In this document: piece by piece, positions 13,645 through 22,731 of the stretch
Numbering within the stretch: position 1 is the stretch's first letter
How the letters are laid out: every line of letters begins with the position of its first letter
Assembly (NCBI RefSeq): GCF_023195535.1
Contig: NZ_JALPNF010000006.1
Location: 1 to 64,000 of the forward strand
Origin: Sphingomonas faeni
GTDB taxonomy: Bacteria; Pseudomonadota; Alphaproteobacteria; Sphingomonadales; Sphingomonadaceae
DNA: 64,000 nucleotides
Direction: 5' to 3'
Program-made: the position numbers and the translations under genes
Notes under the pieces: model-generated
Told to the model about the DNA's origin: nothing
The model's input: only the letters and a program-made list of their open reading frames with translations
Database searches by the model: none

Positions 13645-14442
13645 TTACAGCTTGCCGAACACCGCCTCGAAGCCTGCCTTGTCGCCGGCCGCCAGCAACC
13701 GCGCCTGTTCGATCCAGCGATCGCGCCCCATCCGTCCGGTGAAATTGCCGAGCTGTGCGTCGATCGACTGCGCCTCGCTCTCCGACAGCGCGGCCATCTG
13801 GCCGACCGTCGTGACGCCGAGCGCGCCGAGCTGCGTCGCGACCTTGGGCCCGAGTCCCTTCAACTGCGTCACCGGACCATCGGCATAGGATTGCGCCGAC
13901 ACGGGAGGGGCGATCGGGGCGGATTCGGCTGGGGCCGGCACCGCTGGCTCGGGAGCCGGGCTGGGCGCCAACTGCGTGGGGGCGGGGGCCGGTTCGTCGA
14001 TGATCGGCGGCTGCGGCGCGGCGGGCGCGGCCGTGCGCTCGATCGTGGGCGATGGCGATGGCGATGGCGCGGGCGAGGGCGATGGCGATGGTGCCGGGGT
14101 AGGAGCGACCGTCCGCGTTTGCGTCTGGGACTGCTCGGCCCTGCGCGGCTCGGCCCCGTGCGGCGGGGCTGGAGCCAGCGCGACGGGTGCCGGCTCGGGA
14201 GCTGGCGCGCGCGGCGACTCGACCGGTACCGGAGCAACGCCGGCTTCCTTGGCATTCGCGATCACGTCGCGCGACGCCTTCACGCGGCTGCGTTTCGCCT
14301 TGATGCCCCAGATCAGGCCGATCACGACGAGCATCGCCACCACGGCGATGATCGTGAAGTGGATCGCGGTCAGCGTGGCGATGCCGTCGGGCAGCAGGCT
14401 CATGCCCGAGGCGGAGGTCGCGGAAGTTTCGTTCATGCTCAT
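13645..14442 (-). CDS. Membrane-anchored helix-hairpin-helix protein
   Basis: A 265-residue protein of unknown role. A transmembrane helix at about residues 27-48 is followed by a basic stretch (KAKRSRVKASRD). A long low-complexity Pro/Ser/Ala linker, encoded by repeated GGCGAT-type hexamers at about 14050-14095, comes next. The C-terminal 70 residues are a helix-hairpin-helix unit beginning QLKGLGPKVATQLGALGV, like the SAP/HHH domains of proteins annotated as flap-endonuclease-like. No nuclease catalytic residues are evident, so it may only bind nucleic acid or protein at the membrane. A second in-frame ATG lies 6 bp inside. Confidence 0.75.
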   Translation of the reverse strand: MSMNETSATSASGMSLLPDGIATLTAIHFTIIAVVAMLVVIGLIWGIKAKRSRVKASRDVIANAKEAGVAPVPVESPRAPAPEPAPVALAPAPPHGAEPRRAEQSQTQTRTVAPTPAPSPSPSPAPSPSPSPTIERTAAPAAPQPPIIDEPAPAPTQLAPSPAPEPAVPAPAESAPIAPPVSAQSYADGPVTQLKGLGPKVATQLGALGVTTVGQMAALSESEAQSIDAQLGNFTGRMGRDRWIEQARLLAAGDKAGFEAVFGKL

Positions 14443-14500
14443 ACTCGTAGCGCCACGCGAGGGAGGCGGCGAGAGGTAATTGGGTTAGGTAGCCATGTCT

Positions 14501-14626
14501 GATCCTCCCCCGCCAGGGGGAGGTGTCGCCGAAGGTGACGGAGGGGGAGGACGCGGAACAGGGGTTACCCTTTCCTCCCCCTCCGTCTGGCAAGCGCCAG
14601 CCACCTCCCCCTGGCGGGGGAGGATC
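14501..14626. repeat. GATCC-bounded inverted-repeat element, family A (copy 2, inverted)
   Basis: A 126-bp unit with the same termini as 9638-9763. Read on the minus strand it matches that copy almost base for base, including the different inner arms. It lies 10 bp past the purD stop, between two minus-strand genes. Confidence 0.88.
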
Positions 14627-14635
14627 AGACGTGCA

Positions 14636-15901
14636 TCAAGCCTCGCGCGCGATCTCGCGCCAGCCGATGTCGCGGCGGTAGAAGCCTTCCGCGAAATCGA
14701 TCGCCTCGACCGCGCGATAGGCGTTCGCCTGCGCCGTCGCGACGTCGTCGCCGGTCGCCGTCACCGCGAGGACTCGCCCGCCCGACGCGACCAGCCCGCC
14801 GTCCTCGAGCCGCGTGCCCGCATGGAACACCGTGCCGCCAGCCGCCCGCGCCGAATCCAGCCCGACGATCGCGCCGCCCGCCTTGGGCGTCCCCGGATAG
14901 CCCTCAGCCGCCATCACCACCGTCAGCGCAGTCTCGTCGCTGAACTTCGCCGCCGGCATATCGCCGAGCCGTCCTTCCGCCACCGCCAGCATCGTCGCGA
15001 GCAGGTCGCCCTGGAAGCGCATCATCAGCACCTGCGTCTCGGGATCCCCGAACCGCGCATTATATTCGATCAGCTTCGGCCCCTGCGGCGTCAGCATCAG
15101 CCCCGCATACAGCACGCCGCTGAAGGGCATGCCTTCCGCTGCCATCGCCGCGACGGTCGGCGCGACGATCTCGTCGATCGCGCGCTTTTCCAGCGCAGGC
15201 GTCAGCACGAGCGCTGGGCTGTATGCGCCCATCCCGCCGGTGTTCGGCCCGGTATCGCCCTCGCCAACGCGCTTGTGATCCTGCGCGGAGCCGAACGGCA
15301 TCAGCGCCACGCCGTCGGTCAGCACGAAAAGGCTCGCCTCCTCGCCCTCCAGGAATTCCTCGATCACCGCCTCGGCTTCCCCGTCGGCGAACAGCGCGTC
15401 GAGCGCGGCATCTGCCTCGGCGGCGCTGAACGCGATGACCACGCCTTTGCCCGCAGCGAGGCCGTCCGCCTTGATGACGACCGGCAGCGAGAAGGTGCGG
15501 GCGAGCGCGGCATCCGCCTCTGCGCGGGTCTTCACGCGGACATAGCCCGCGGTCGGAATGCCGGCGCGCAGGCACAGGTCCTTGGTGAAGCCCTTCGACC
15601 CCTCGAGCTGCGCCGCCGCCTTCGACGGCCCGAACACCGGAATGTCCGCCGCGCGGCAAGTGTCCGCCAGCCCGTCGACCAGCGGCGCTTCCGGCCCGAT
15701 CACGACCAGCCCGACCTCATGCTCGCGCACGAACGCGACGACCGCGGCATGATCCGTCGCATCCAGCGGCACGAGCGTCGCAATGCGCGCGATCCCGGGG
15801 TTGCCCGGCGCGGCATACAGCGTATCGAGGCCGCGAGATTGCACCAGCTTCCACGCGAGCGCATGTTCGCGACCCCCCGAGCCCAGCAGCAGGACGTTCA
15901 T
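14636..15901 (-). CDS. purD: Phosphoribosylamine--glycine ligase
   Basis: A 421-residue ATP-grasp enzyme for the second step of purine synthesis: phosphoribosylamine + glycine + ATP to GAR. It starts with the canonical [19 protein letters not shown] and contains the [12 protein letters not shown] block, the ATP-grasp segment [27 protein letters not shown] and [12 protein letters not shown]. Length matches the family. Its start codon at 15899-15901 shares two base pairs with the divergent xseA ATG (15900-15902). Confidence 0.96.
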   Translation of the reverse strand: MNVLLLGSGGREHALAWKLVQSRGLDTLYAAPGNPGIARIATLVPLDATDHAAVVAFVREHEVGLVVIGPEAPLVDGLADTCRAADIPVFGPSKAAAQLEGSKGFTKDLCLRAGIPTAGYVRVKTRAEADAALARTFSLPVVIKADGLAAGKGVVIAFSAAEADAALDALFADGEAEAVIEEFLEGEEASLFVLTDGVALMPFGSAQDHKRVGEGDTGPNTGGMGAYSPALVLTPALEKRAIDEIVAPTVAAMAAEGMPFSGVLYAGLMLTPQGPKLIEYNARFGDPETQVLMMRFQGDLLATMLAVAEGRLGDMPAAKFSDETALTVVMAAEGYPGTPKAGGAIVGLDSARAAGGTVFHAGTRLEDGGLVASGGRVLAVTATGDDVATAQANAYRAVEAIDFAEGFYRRDIGWREIAREA

Positions 15902-17324
15902 GCCCGATCCCTTTTCCGATGAATTGTCCAGCGACATGGGGCGGCTGGTAGCCGAGCAAGTCCCCGGCGACAACGCACTGGCGATGTCGGTCGGCGAACT
16001 CTCCTTCAAGCTGAAGCGTATGGTCGAGGGCGAGTTCGGCCATGTCCGGCTGCGCGGCGAGATCTCGGGCTGGAAGCGCGTCGCGTCGGGGCATTGCTAT
16101 ATGTCGCTCAAGGACGACCAGGCGGTGATCGACGGCGTCATCTGGAAGGGCAATGCGTCGAGCCTCGCCTTCGTGCCGCAGGACGGCATCGAGGTGATCG
16201 CGACCGGCAAGCTCACCACCTATCCCGGCCGCTCCAAATACCAGATCGTCATCGAGCGGATGGAGCTGGCAGGCGCGGGCGCGCTGATGGCGCTGCTCGA
16301 AAAGCTGAAGGCGAAGCTGGCGGGCGAGGGGCTGTTCGACGGTACGCGGAAGAAGGCGCTGCCGTTCATGCCGAAGGTGATCGGCGTCGTCACCTCGGGG
16401 ACGGGCGCCGTCATCCGCGACATCCTCCACCGGCTCGAGGATCGCTGCCCGACGCACGTCATCGTCTGGCCGGTCAAGGTGCAGGGCGAGGGTTCCGCCG
16501 CCGAGATCGCCGCCGCCGTCCGCGGGTTCGACGCGCTGGTCCCCGGCGGTCCGGTACCGCGGCCCGATCTCGTGATCGTCGCGCGCGGCGGTGGCTCGGT
16601 CGAGGATCTGTGGTCGTTCAACGAGGAGGTCGTCGTGCGTGCTGTGGCGGCGTGCACGATCCCGATCATCTCCGCCGTGGGCCACGAGACCGACACGACC
16701 TTGTGCGATTTCGCCGCCGACCTCCGCGCGCCGACGCCGACCGCGGCGGCCGAGATCGCGGTGCCGGTGCTCGCCGACCTGCGGCTGACGATCGACAGCC
16801 ACCGCAACCGCACCGAACGCTGCGCCCGCCGTCATGTCGAGCGCGGTCGCGAGCGCCTCGACGCGCTGGCGCGGCTGCTGCCGAAGCGCGACCAGTTGCT
16901 CGGGCCGCAACGCCAGCGTGCGGACGATTTCGGCCAGCGTCTGGATCGTGGGCTGGAGCGTCGCCTGACCTTGGCGCGCGGCAGTCTCGACCGCTCGGGC
17001 GCCGCACTCCGGCCCGCCACGCTCGAGCGTAAACTCGAAGCCAAACGCGCGCAGCTCGACGCGACCTGGCGCCTCGTCCAGTCGCTCAACCCCGACGCGA
17101 TCCTCGACCGCGGCTATGCCCGCGTCACCGCGCGTCCCGGCGGCGAGACGCTCGCCTCCGCCAAATCGGCGCGCGACGCGGGGACGCTGACGCTCCACTT
17201 CCGCGACGGTGTGGTCGACGCGGTCACGGACACCGGCCTTGAGCGCCCCGCCGCCAAAACCTATGCTGCCCCCAAGGCGAAGGCCGCGCCCGATCCGGCG
17301 CCACGCCAGCCCACCCTGCTGTAG
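15900..17324 (+). CDS. xseA: Exodeoxyribonuclease VII large subunit
   Basis: A 474-residue nuclease subunit. The N-terminal OB fold ([24 protein letters not shown]) binds DNA, and the catalytic domain follows with [20 protein letters not shown] and [15 protein letters not shown] coiled-coil region and a C-terminal [11 protein letters not shown] strand complete it. With XseB it degrades single-stranded DNA in both directions. ATG 15900 is the first good start and overlaps the purD start; a later ATG at 15936 would shorten the N-terminus by 12 residues. DUF2093 and an M23 gene follow closely. Confidence 0.94.
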   Translation: MPDPFSDELSSDMGRLVAEQVPGDNALAMSVGELSFKLKRMVEGEFGHVRLRGEISGWKRVASGHCYMSLKDDQAVIDGVIWKGNASSLAFVPQDGIEVIATGKLTTYPGRSKYQIVIERMELAGAGALMALLEKLKAKLAGEGLFDGTRKKALPFMPKVIGVVTSGTGAVIRDILHRLEDRCPTHVIVWPVKVQGEGSAAEIAAAVRGFDALVPGGPVPRPDLVIVARGGGSVEDLWSFNEEVVVRAVAACTIPIISAVGHETDTTLCDFAADLRAPTPTAAAEIAVPVLADLRLTIDSHRNRTERCARRHVERGRERLDALARLLPKRDQLLGPQRQRADDFGQRLDRGLERRLTLARGSLDRSGAALRPATLERKLEAKRAQLDATWRLVQSLNPDAILDRGYARVTARPGGETLASAKSARDAGTLTLHFRDGVVDAVTDTGLERPAAKTYAAPKAKAAPDPAPRQPTLL

Positions 17325-17336
17325 AGAAGACCCGCA

Positions 17337-17537
17337 ATGCTGATGTCCAACTCCGACCGCGCCGCGCGGCTGCATTATATGGCCAACGGATTCCGCGTGC
17401 TCAGCCCGGGCGACCACGTCCCCTGCGCCGCCACCGGCCACCGCATTGCGCTGGAGGATCTGCGCTACTGGAGCGTCGCCCGCCAGGAAGCCTATTCGAC
17501 TGCAGCGGCAGCCAGCGAAGCGATGGCGCCCCGGTGA
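17337..17537 (+). CDS. DUF2093 domain protein
   Basis: A 66-residue small protein with the DUF2093 pattern (RLHYMANGFRVLSPGDHVPC...LEDLRYWS). The function is unknown; it is found across alphaproteobacteria and often follows xseA, as here (12 bp after it). The start could be 17337 or the second ATG at 17343. Its TGA overlaps the GTG of the next gene. Confidence 0.85.
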   Translation: MLMSNSDRAARLHYMANGFRVLSPGDHVPCAATGHRIALEDLRYWSVARQEAYSTAAAASEAMAPR

Positions 17538-18415
17538 TCCAAGTGGCGATGATGCGGGCGGCGTTGCTCGTCCTGCTGGCCGCGACCAGCGCCACCGCCC
17601 AGCAACCGCCGCCCCCGACTACCGCAAGCCAATCCGCCTTCCGCTGGACCGGCACGCTCAGCCAGGGCGGCCTGATCCTGGGCACCGCTCCCGCCGGTAC
17701 GCGCTCGGTCGCGCTCGACGGCAAGCCGATCGCGCTATCCCCGGACGGTCGCTTCCTCGCCGGTTTCGACCGCGACGCCGGCCCGCAAGCCTCGCTGACC
17801 GCGACGCTCGCGGACGGTCGCAGTGTTACGCAAAGTCTCACGATCGCGCCGCGCGCCTGGCGGATCGAGCGCCTCGACACGCTTCCGAAATTCCCCGCAC
17901 CCGACCCGGTGTTCGCGAAACTCCGCCCGCCCGAACTCGCGCAGATCGTCGCCGCCCGCGCTCGCACCACGGATGCACAGGGCTGGCGCCAGTCCTTCGC
18001 CTGGCCTGCCACCGGCCGCATATCCGGCCTGTTCGGTTCGCAACGCGTCTACAAGGGCGAGCCCGGCAGCTATCACTCGGGCACCGACATCGCCAAACCA
18101 ACCGGCGCGATCGTCACCGCCCCCGCCGGCGGCGTCGTGATCCTCGCCGCCGACCGCCCCTTCACGCTGGAGGGCAACCTCCTGATGCTCGACCACGGCA
18201 TGGGCCTCAACAGCGCGTTCCTGCACTTGTCCCGCATCGACGTGAAACCCGGCGACTACGTGCGCCAAGGCCAACCGATCGGCGCCGTCGGCATGACCGG
18301 CAGGGCGACGGGCCCGCACCTCCATTGGAGTCTCAAATGGGGTGATGCGAAACTGGACCCGATGCTGGCGGCGGGGGCGATGCCGGGCTCAGCGCAATCG
18401 CTTCACGAGAACTGA
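17534..18415 (+). CDS. M23 family metallopeptidase, secreted
   Basis: A 293-residue exported protein. The signal peptide is LLVLLAATSATAQ, then a beta-rich N-terminal domain, then a LytM/M23 domain. The zinc and active-site motifs HSGTDI, LDHGMGLNSAFLHLS and GPHLHW are all present, so it should cleave peptidoglycan cross-bridges in the periplasm or act as an envelope amidase activator. GTG 17534 overlaps the DUF2093 stop; ATG 17549 would also keep the signal peptide. Its 3' end overlaps the convergent gene by 27 bp. Confidence 0.9.
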   Translation: MIQVAMMRAALLVLLAATSATAQQPPPPTTASQSAFRWTGTLSQGGLILGTAPAGTRSVALDGKPIALSPDGRFLAGFDRDAGPQASLTATLADGRSVTQSLTIAPRAWRIERLDTLPKFPAPDPVFAKLRPPELAQIVAARARTTDAQGWRQSFAWPATGRISGLFGSQRVYKGEPGSYHSGTDIAKPTGAIVTAPAGGVVILAADRPFTLEGNLLMLDHGMGLNSAFLHLSRIDVKPGDYVRQGQPIGAVGMTGRATGPHLHWSLKWGDAKLDPMLAAGAMPGSAQSLHEN

Positions 18416-18907
18416 GCGTCCCTTGCCGATTGTCGCGCGATAACCGCCGAGCGAGGCCTGTTTTACCAAGATCGCGGTGCCAGGCCTGGGCGGGGCGGGG
18501 ATCGCATCGATGGTCTGCCATTCGGTGCCGTCCGCCAGGCGTAAATTCCAGCGGCCGGTACTGGCGGCGGCTATGGCCGATCGGATCGTCGAATCGAGCT
18601 GGTCGACTTTGGTCGCCTTGTCCGCGGCACCTCCCCCGAAAAGATCGGTTGGACGACTAGGCAGGCCGAACCCCGCCCGCTTGTCCGCGACCACCTGCTT
18701 GCGGTCGATCACGAGGATATCGCCGGATCGCTCGGCGATGCTCGCCGATGCCGCCGCCGCGTCAAAGCACGCAAGACGTTCGGCGTCGGCCTGGATTGCC
18801 CGGCAGCGTACGATTCCCGTCAGCGGATTGGCTAACCGGCCATCCTGCGCAACGGCGGTAACGGAGAACAGAAGGCCGGCGAGCCCGAGCGGTCTTAAGA
18901 AACCCAT
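18389..18907 (-). CDS. Hypothetical exported protein
   Basis: A 172-residue protein of unknown function. The N-terminus is a signal peptide (LGLAGLLFSVTAVAQ). The mature part opens with the pair CRAIQADAERLACFD, a two-cysteine pattern seen in many small periplasmic proteins, then a region ending in a basic tail (GKGRSVLVKRLR). The start is ATG 18907; longer in-frame extensions upstream lack a signal peptide. The 3' end overlaps the M23 gene by 27 bp. Confidence 0.75.
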   Translation of the reverse strand: MGFLRPLGLAGLLFSVTAVAQDGRLANPLTGIVRCRAIQADAERLACFDAAAASASIAERSGDILVIDRKQVVADKRAGFGLPSRPTDLFGGGAADKATKVDQLDSTIRSAIAAASTGRWNLRLADGTEWQTIDAIPAPPRPGTAILVKQASLGGYRATIGKGRSVLVKRLR

Positions 18908-19175
18908 GTCGTTGCATCCGCTGTGCGTGAAGATCGATGTCTGTCGACTTTGCCGATCGAAGTCGAGCGTCCTCTCCACATCCCCCGAGACCCCGGGTGT
19001 TGCGAACCCGTATGAGTGTGACACAAATGGTACAATCGATCAAAAATAGGCGGAATGGAACCGATCGACGTTGTGCAATCGCGGTAATGTACGCAATCTT
19101 CGGTCATCCGCGGCATGCCGCCGGTGCGATTGTTCGGCCCGAACCCTAACAGGGCGGCCAAATAAAGGGGTTTAT
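18908..19175. promoter_or_regulatory. Divergent upstream region of the TonB receptor
   Basis: A 268-bp gap between the divergent starts of the exported hypothetical gene and the TonB-dependent receptor, so both promoters should lie here. It is more AT-rich near 19025-19060. I see no convincing Fur box or riboswitch. Confidence 0.4.
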
Positions 19176-22115
19176 ATGACGAACATTTTCCGGGGGCGCT
19201 TGCTCGCCTCGAGCCTTTTGGTGGGTATTGCGTTGGTTGCGAGCACCTCTGCGCACGCGCAGGACGCTGGCCAGATCTCCACGCCCAACGGCGCTGCGCC
19301 CGCCGAGGGCCAAGATGCGGCTGCGAATGGCGGTGACATCGTCGTTACCGGTACGCTGGTTCGTAATCCAAACCTGGTTCAGTCGTCGCCGATCAATTCG
19401 GTGACCTCGGAGGAGCTGCAGCTTCGCCAGACCAACGTCGCCGAACAGTTCCTGCGCGAACTGCCCGGTGTCGTCCCTTCGATCGGCAGCGCCGTGAACA
19501 ACGGCAACGGCGGCGCATCGTTCGTCGATCTTCGTGGCCTTGGTACGAACCGCAACCTCGTCCTTCTCGATGGTCGGCGTATCGCGCCGTCGGGTCTGGC
19601 CGGCGTGGTCGATCTAAACAACATCCCCCTCGCGTTGGTCGAGCGTACGGACATTCTGACCGGTGGTGCGTCCACCACCTACGGTGCAGACGCAGTGGCC
19701 GGCGTCGTCAACTTCGTGACCAAGCGCGATTTCTCGGGCGTCGAAGCAAACATCAGCAATCAGATCACCGAGCGCGGTGATGGCAATGTGTTCCGCGCAG
19801 ACCTGACCATCGGTGCGAACTTCGGCGATGGGCGCGGCAACGCGGTGTTCAGTGTCGGCTATCAGCAAGCGGATCCCGTCACGCAGGGCAAGCGCGACTT
19901 TTCCGTCAACAACATCGATTCGTACACCGGCTTGGCAGGTGGGTCGGGCACGACCGTTCCTGGACGCTTCACCGGCCTGGGCCTGGGTACGAACCAGCAG
20001 ATCGATCCAGCTACCGGCCGGCTGGTCCCAACCTTTGCTCTGTTCAATTTCAACCCGCAGAACATCTTCCAGACGCCGTTCACGCGCTACAACATGTTCG
20101 GCGCGGCGCATTATGAAGTAACGCCAGGCATCGAGATTTATAACCGTGGCCTCTTCTCGCGCAACACGGTGCAGACCGTCATCGCGTCGTCCGGCACGTT
20201 CGGCAACTCGCTGACGATGAACTACTCGAATCCCTATTTGCCTGCCGCAGCGCGTGGCCAGATCTGTTCAGCAAACGGTCTGACCGTGGCACAGTGCAAC
20301 GCAGCGGCGTCCGCCGCCCCCGGCAGCGCGGACTATCGCACCTTCACGACCGTTGCTTCACGGCGCTTCGTCGAAGCCGGGCCGCGCCTGTCGACCTACA
20401 CCACGACGGTGTTCGACTATCAGGCAGGTATCCGCGGCGACATCACCGACACGATCGGCTTCGATTTTGGCGGTAACTACGGCGAGAGCGAGAATGTTCA
20501 GCGCCAGACCGGAAACGGCACGCTGACCCGTTTGCGTCAGGCCTCGCTGGCGACTAGCACCACCGCGTGCGTCGATCCGTCGAATGGCTGCGTGCCGATC
20601 AATCTGTTCGGTGAAGCCGGAACGATCACTCCCGATCAGCTCGGCTATCTTCTGGGTGTCACGAACAGCACGCTGACCCGCACGACGATCGCGCAGGTTC
20701 ACGGCGTTGTGAATGGCGATTTCGGCGTGGCCAGCCCGTTCGCAACGCAGGCGATTTCGTTCGCGCTCGGTGCCGAGTACCGCAAGTACACCGCGGCGGT
20801 GATCTCCGACGAACTGACGCAGCGCCCGAACGAAGTGCTGGGCAACGGCGCGGCATCGCCCGACGTCGCCGGCCAGTACAACGTCAAGGAAGCGTTCGGC
20901 GAGTTGATCATGCCGCTCGTCGAGGACAAGCCGTTCTTCCACAGCCTGACGCTGGAAGCCGGTGGCCGTGTTTCCGACTATTCGACAGCCGGAACCAACT
21001 GGACTTGGAAGGTAGGCGGCTCCTGGGAGCCCGTCACCAGCCTGAAGATCCGCGGTAACTACCAGAAGGCGGCGCGTGCGCCGAATATCGGCGAGCTGTT
21101 CTCGCCACTGGTCACCGGTCTCGACAATTCGGCCCTAGATCCCTGCGCGGGTGCGGGTGTAACCGCCGGCAGCGCCTTGGGTGGCGTTTGCGCCGCCCAG
21201 ATCGTTGCTGGTGGTGCCACGCAGGCTCAGGCCAATGCTCTCGTGGGCAACATTCCTTTGCCGTCGGCCGGGCAGGTTAACATCAGGCAGGGCGGCAACG
21301 CCGCTCTGGGTGTGGAAACGGCCAACACTTGGACGGTCGGCGCCGTGTTCCAGCCCGAATTCGTGCGCGGCTTCAATATCAGCGTCGATTACTTCAACAT
21401 CAAGGTTCGCGATGCGATCACCTCTCCGACGGTCGGCGATGTGCTTGGTGCCTGCTACACGCCGCTTCAGGCAGCAACCTCGCTCGGCTGCCAGGCGATA
21501 TCGCGTAATCCGCTCGACGGCAGCCTGAACGGCAGCGCCGATGGCTTGTCGGTGCCGCTTTCGAACCTGGGTCGCCTCACGACCGACGGTATCGATGTGG
21601 CGGCGAACTACCGCAGCGATCTGGGCTTCGGTAGCCTGGCACTGTCGTTCATCGGCACCTGGACAAACAGCAGGAAGTTCCAGGCGACTCCGACGTCCAT
21701 CAACCGCGAATGCGTCGGCTACTACAGCGTGAACTGCGGCTCGATCCAGCCGGAGTTCAGCTTCAACCAGCGGACCACGCTGACCATCGGTGCGGCAGAC
21801 GTCTCGCTGTTGTGGCGCTATGTCGATGCGGTGAAGTACGAGCCGCTCGCACTCGCAGACGACATTGCTGCGGGCGGTGGTCCGTTGGATCGGTTCCAGC
21901 GCATCGGTGCGGAGCATTATTTCGATCTGACGACCCGGTTCGGCGTCACCGACAATTTCGACCTGACGCTGTCGGCAATGAACCTGCTCGACAACAAGCC
22001 GAAGGTTGTTGGTTCGACGCTCGGCGCGACGGCCTATAACAGCGGCAACGTCTATCCCTCGACGTACGACGCCCTGGGTCGCCGTTTCGCAGCAAGTGCC
22101 CGCCTTCGGTTCTGA
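19176..22115 (+). CDS. TonB-dependent receptor
   Basis: A 979-residue outer-membrane transporter. A signal peptide ending near STSAHAQ precedes the mature N-terminus, with a GGDIVVTGT TonB-box-like stretch. The plug domain is recognisable from LQLRQTNVAEQFLRELPGV and LRGLGTNRNLVLLDGRR, and the beta-barrel ends in the expected terminal aromatic (SARLRF). The substrate cannot be assigned; no importer or regulator gene is adjacent, and the gene stands alone behind a 268-bp upstream region. ATG 19176 follows AAAGGGG. A strong terminator follows the gene. Confidence 0.93.
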   Translation: MTNIFRGRLLASSLLVGIALVASTSAHAQDAGQISTPNGAAPAEGQDAAANGGDIVVTGTLVRNPNLVQSSPINSVTSEELQLRQTNVAEQFLRELPGVVPSIGSAVNNGNGGASFVDLRGLGTNRNLVLLDGRRIAPSGLAGVVDLNNIPLALVERTDILTGGASTTYGADAVAGVVNFVTKRDFSGVEANISNQITERGDGNVFRADLTIGANFGDGRGNAVFSVGYQQADPVTQGKRDFSVNNIDSYTGLAGGSGTTVPGRFTGLGLGTNQQIDPATGRLVPTFALFNFNPQNIFQTPFTRYNMFGAAHYEVTPGIEIYNRGLFSRNTVQTVIASSGTFGNSLTMNYSNPYLPAAARGQICSANGLTVAQCNAAASAAPGSADYRTFTTVASRRFVEAGPRLSTYTTTVFDYQAGIRGDITDTIGFDFGGNYGESENVQRQTGNGTLTRLRQASLATSTTACVDPSNGCVPINLFGEAGTITPDQLGYLLGVTNSTLTRTTIAQVHGVVNGDFGVASPFATQAISFALGAEYRKYTAAVISDELTQRPNEVLGNGAASPDVAGQYNVKEAFGELIMPLVEDKPFFHSLTLEAGGRVSDYSTAGTNWTWKVGGSWEPVTSLKIRGNYQKAARAPNIGELFSPLVTGLDNSALDPCAGAGVTAGSALGGVCAAQIVAGGATQAQANALVGNIPLPSAGQVNIRQGGNAALGVETANTWTVGAVFQPEFVRGFNISVDYFNIKVRDAITSPTVGDVLGACYTPLQAATSLGCQAISRNPLDGSLNGSADGLSVPLSNLGRLTTDGIDVAANYRSDLGFGSLALSFIGTWTNSRKFQATPTSINRECVGYYSVNCGSIQPEFSFNQRTTLTIGAADVSLLWRYVDAVKYEPLALADDIAAGGGPLDRFQRIGAEHYFDLTTRFGVTDNFDLTLSAMNLLDNKPKVVGSTLGATAYNSGNVYPSTYDALGRRFAASARLRF

Positions 22116-22146
22116 TCTGAGGCGGATCTGACTAACCAACTATATG

Positions 22147-22180
22147 ACGGAGGTGGGCCAGTCCTGCCTCCGTTTTTGTT
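22147..22180 (+). terminator. Rho-independent terminator of the TonB receptor gene
   Basis: The stem ACGGAGG (22147-22153) pairs with CCTCCGT (22167-22173) around a 13-nt loop and runs into TTTTTGTTT. It lies 31 bp after the receptor stop. Confidence 0.85.
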
Positions 22181-22241
22181 TGAGCGTGGCGATCGGCGTT
22201 GATAGTCTTCGATGTCAGATGGCGTAATCGAAGGAATAGCG

Positions 22242-22505
22242 ATGACGATCAGCATTATCCTGTTGGCGTTGACTGTGGCCGGCGCGCCGCCAGCGCTCCA
22301 AAGCAATGCATCGGCCAATGAACCGGCAGCACAAGCGGCTAAAGACGAGCCAAAACCGATCTGCCGTCGCTATGCGCAAGTCGGATCGAACATCGCGCGG
22401 CGTAAGGTTTGCATGAGCAAGGCCGAGTGGGACCAGGCGGCCCGCTCCAGCCAGGAGTTGGGACGAAGCATGCTGCCCACCCTGACGGCTCCCGGCGCTC
22501 AGTAA
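22242..22505 (+). CDS. Small exported protein of unknown function
   Basis: An 87-residue protein. A hydrophobic signal segment (SIILLALTVAGAPPAL) precedes a short mature part with the cysteine pair ICRRYAQVGSNIARRKVCMS and SKAEWD. This short pattern recurs, as I remember it, in small periplasmic proteins of sphingomonads, but no function is known to me. ATG 22242 follows an AAGGA ribosome site; an in-frame ATG at 22212 would spoil the signal peptide. Confidence 0.7.
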   Translation: MTISIILLALTVAGAPPALQSNASANEPAAQAAKDEPKPICRRYAQVGSNIARRKVCMSKAEWDQAARSSQELGRSMLPTLTAPGAQ

Positions 22506-22592
22506 AGGGCACATGCCGTTGCTCCGTCCGATTTCCTAGGAGGCGGGGCGCAAGATAGGCAAACGGCAAGTCGGTGCGCTGCGACGACCATG

Positions 22593-22635
22593 GGACCGTG
22601 GTGAACCTAACCTTGTCGGTTCTTCACCACGGTCC
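22593..22635. terminator. Perfect 13-bp inverted repeat, possible terminator
   Basis: GGACCGTGGTGAA (22593-22605) and TTCACCACGGTCC (22623-22635) are perfect complements around a 17-nt loop, followed on the plus strand by TTTAG. It lies between the small exported gene and the convergent clpB end and could serve either transcript, though the T run is short. Confidence 0.5.
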
Positions 22636-22731
22636 TTTAGCAGGTTTCCCGCTAACGACGCGGTGATGGTGCATCCGCGTCGTCAGCGACGGCCGCGTCT
22701 GCCCGGATTGCCGCGGACATCGCGGCCTGCC

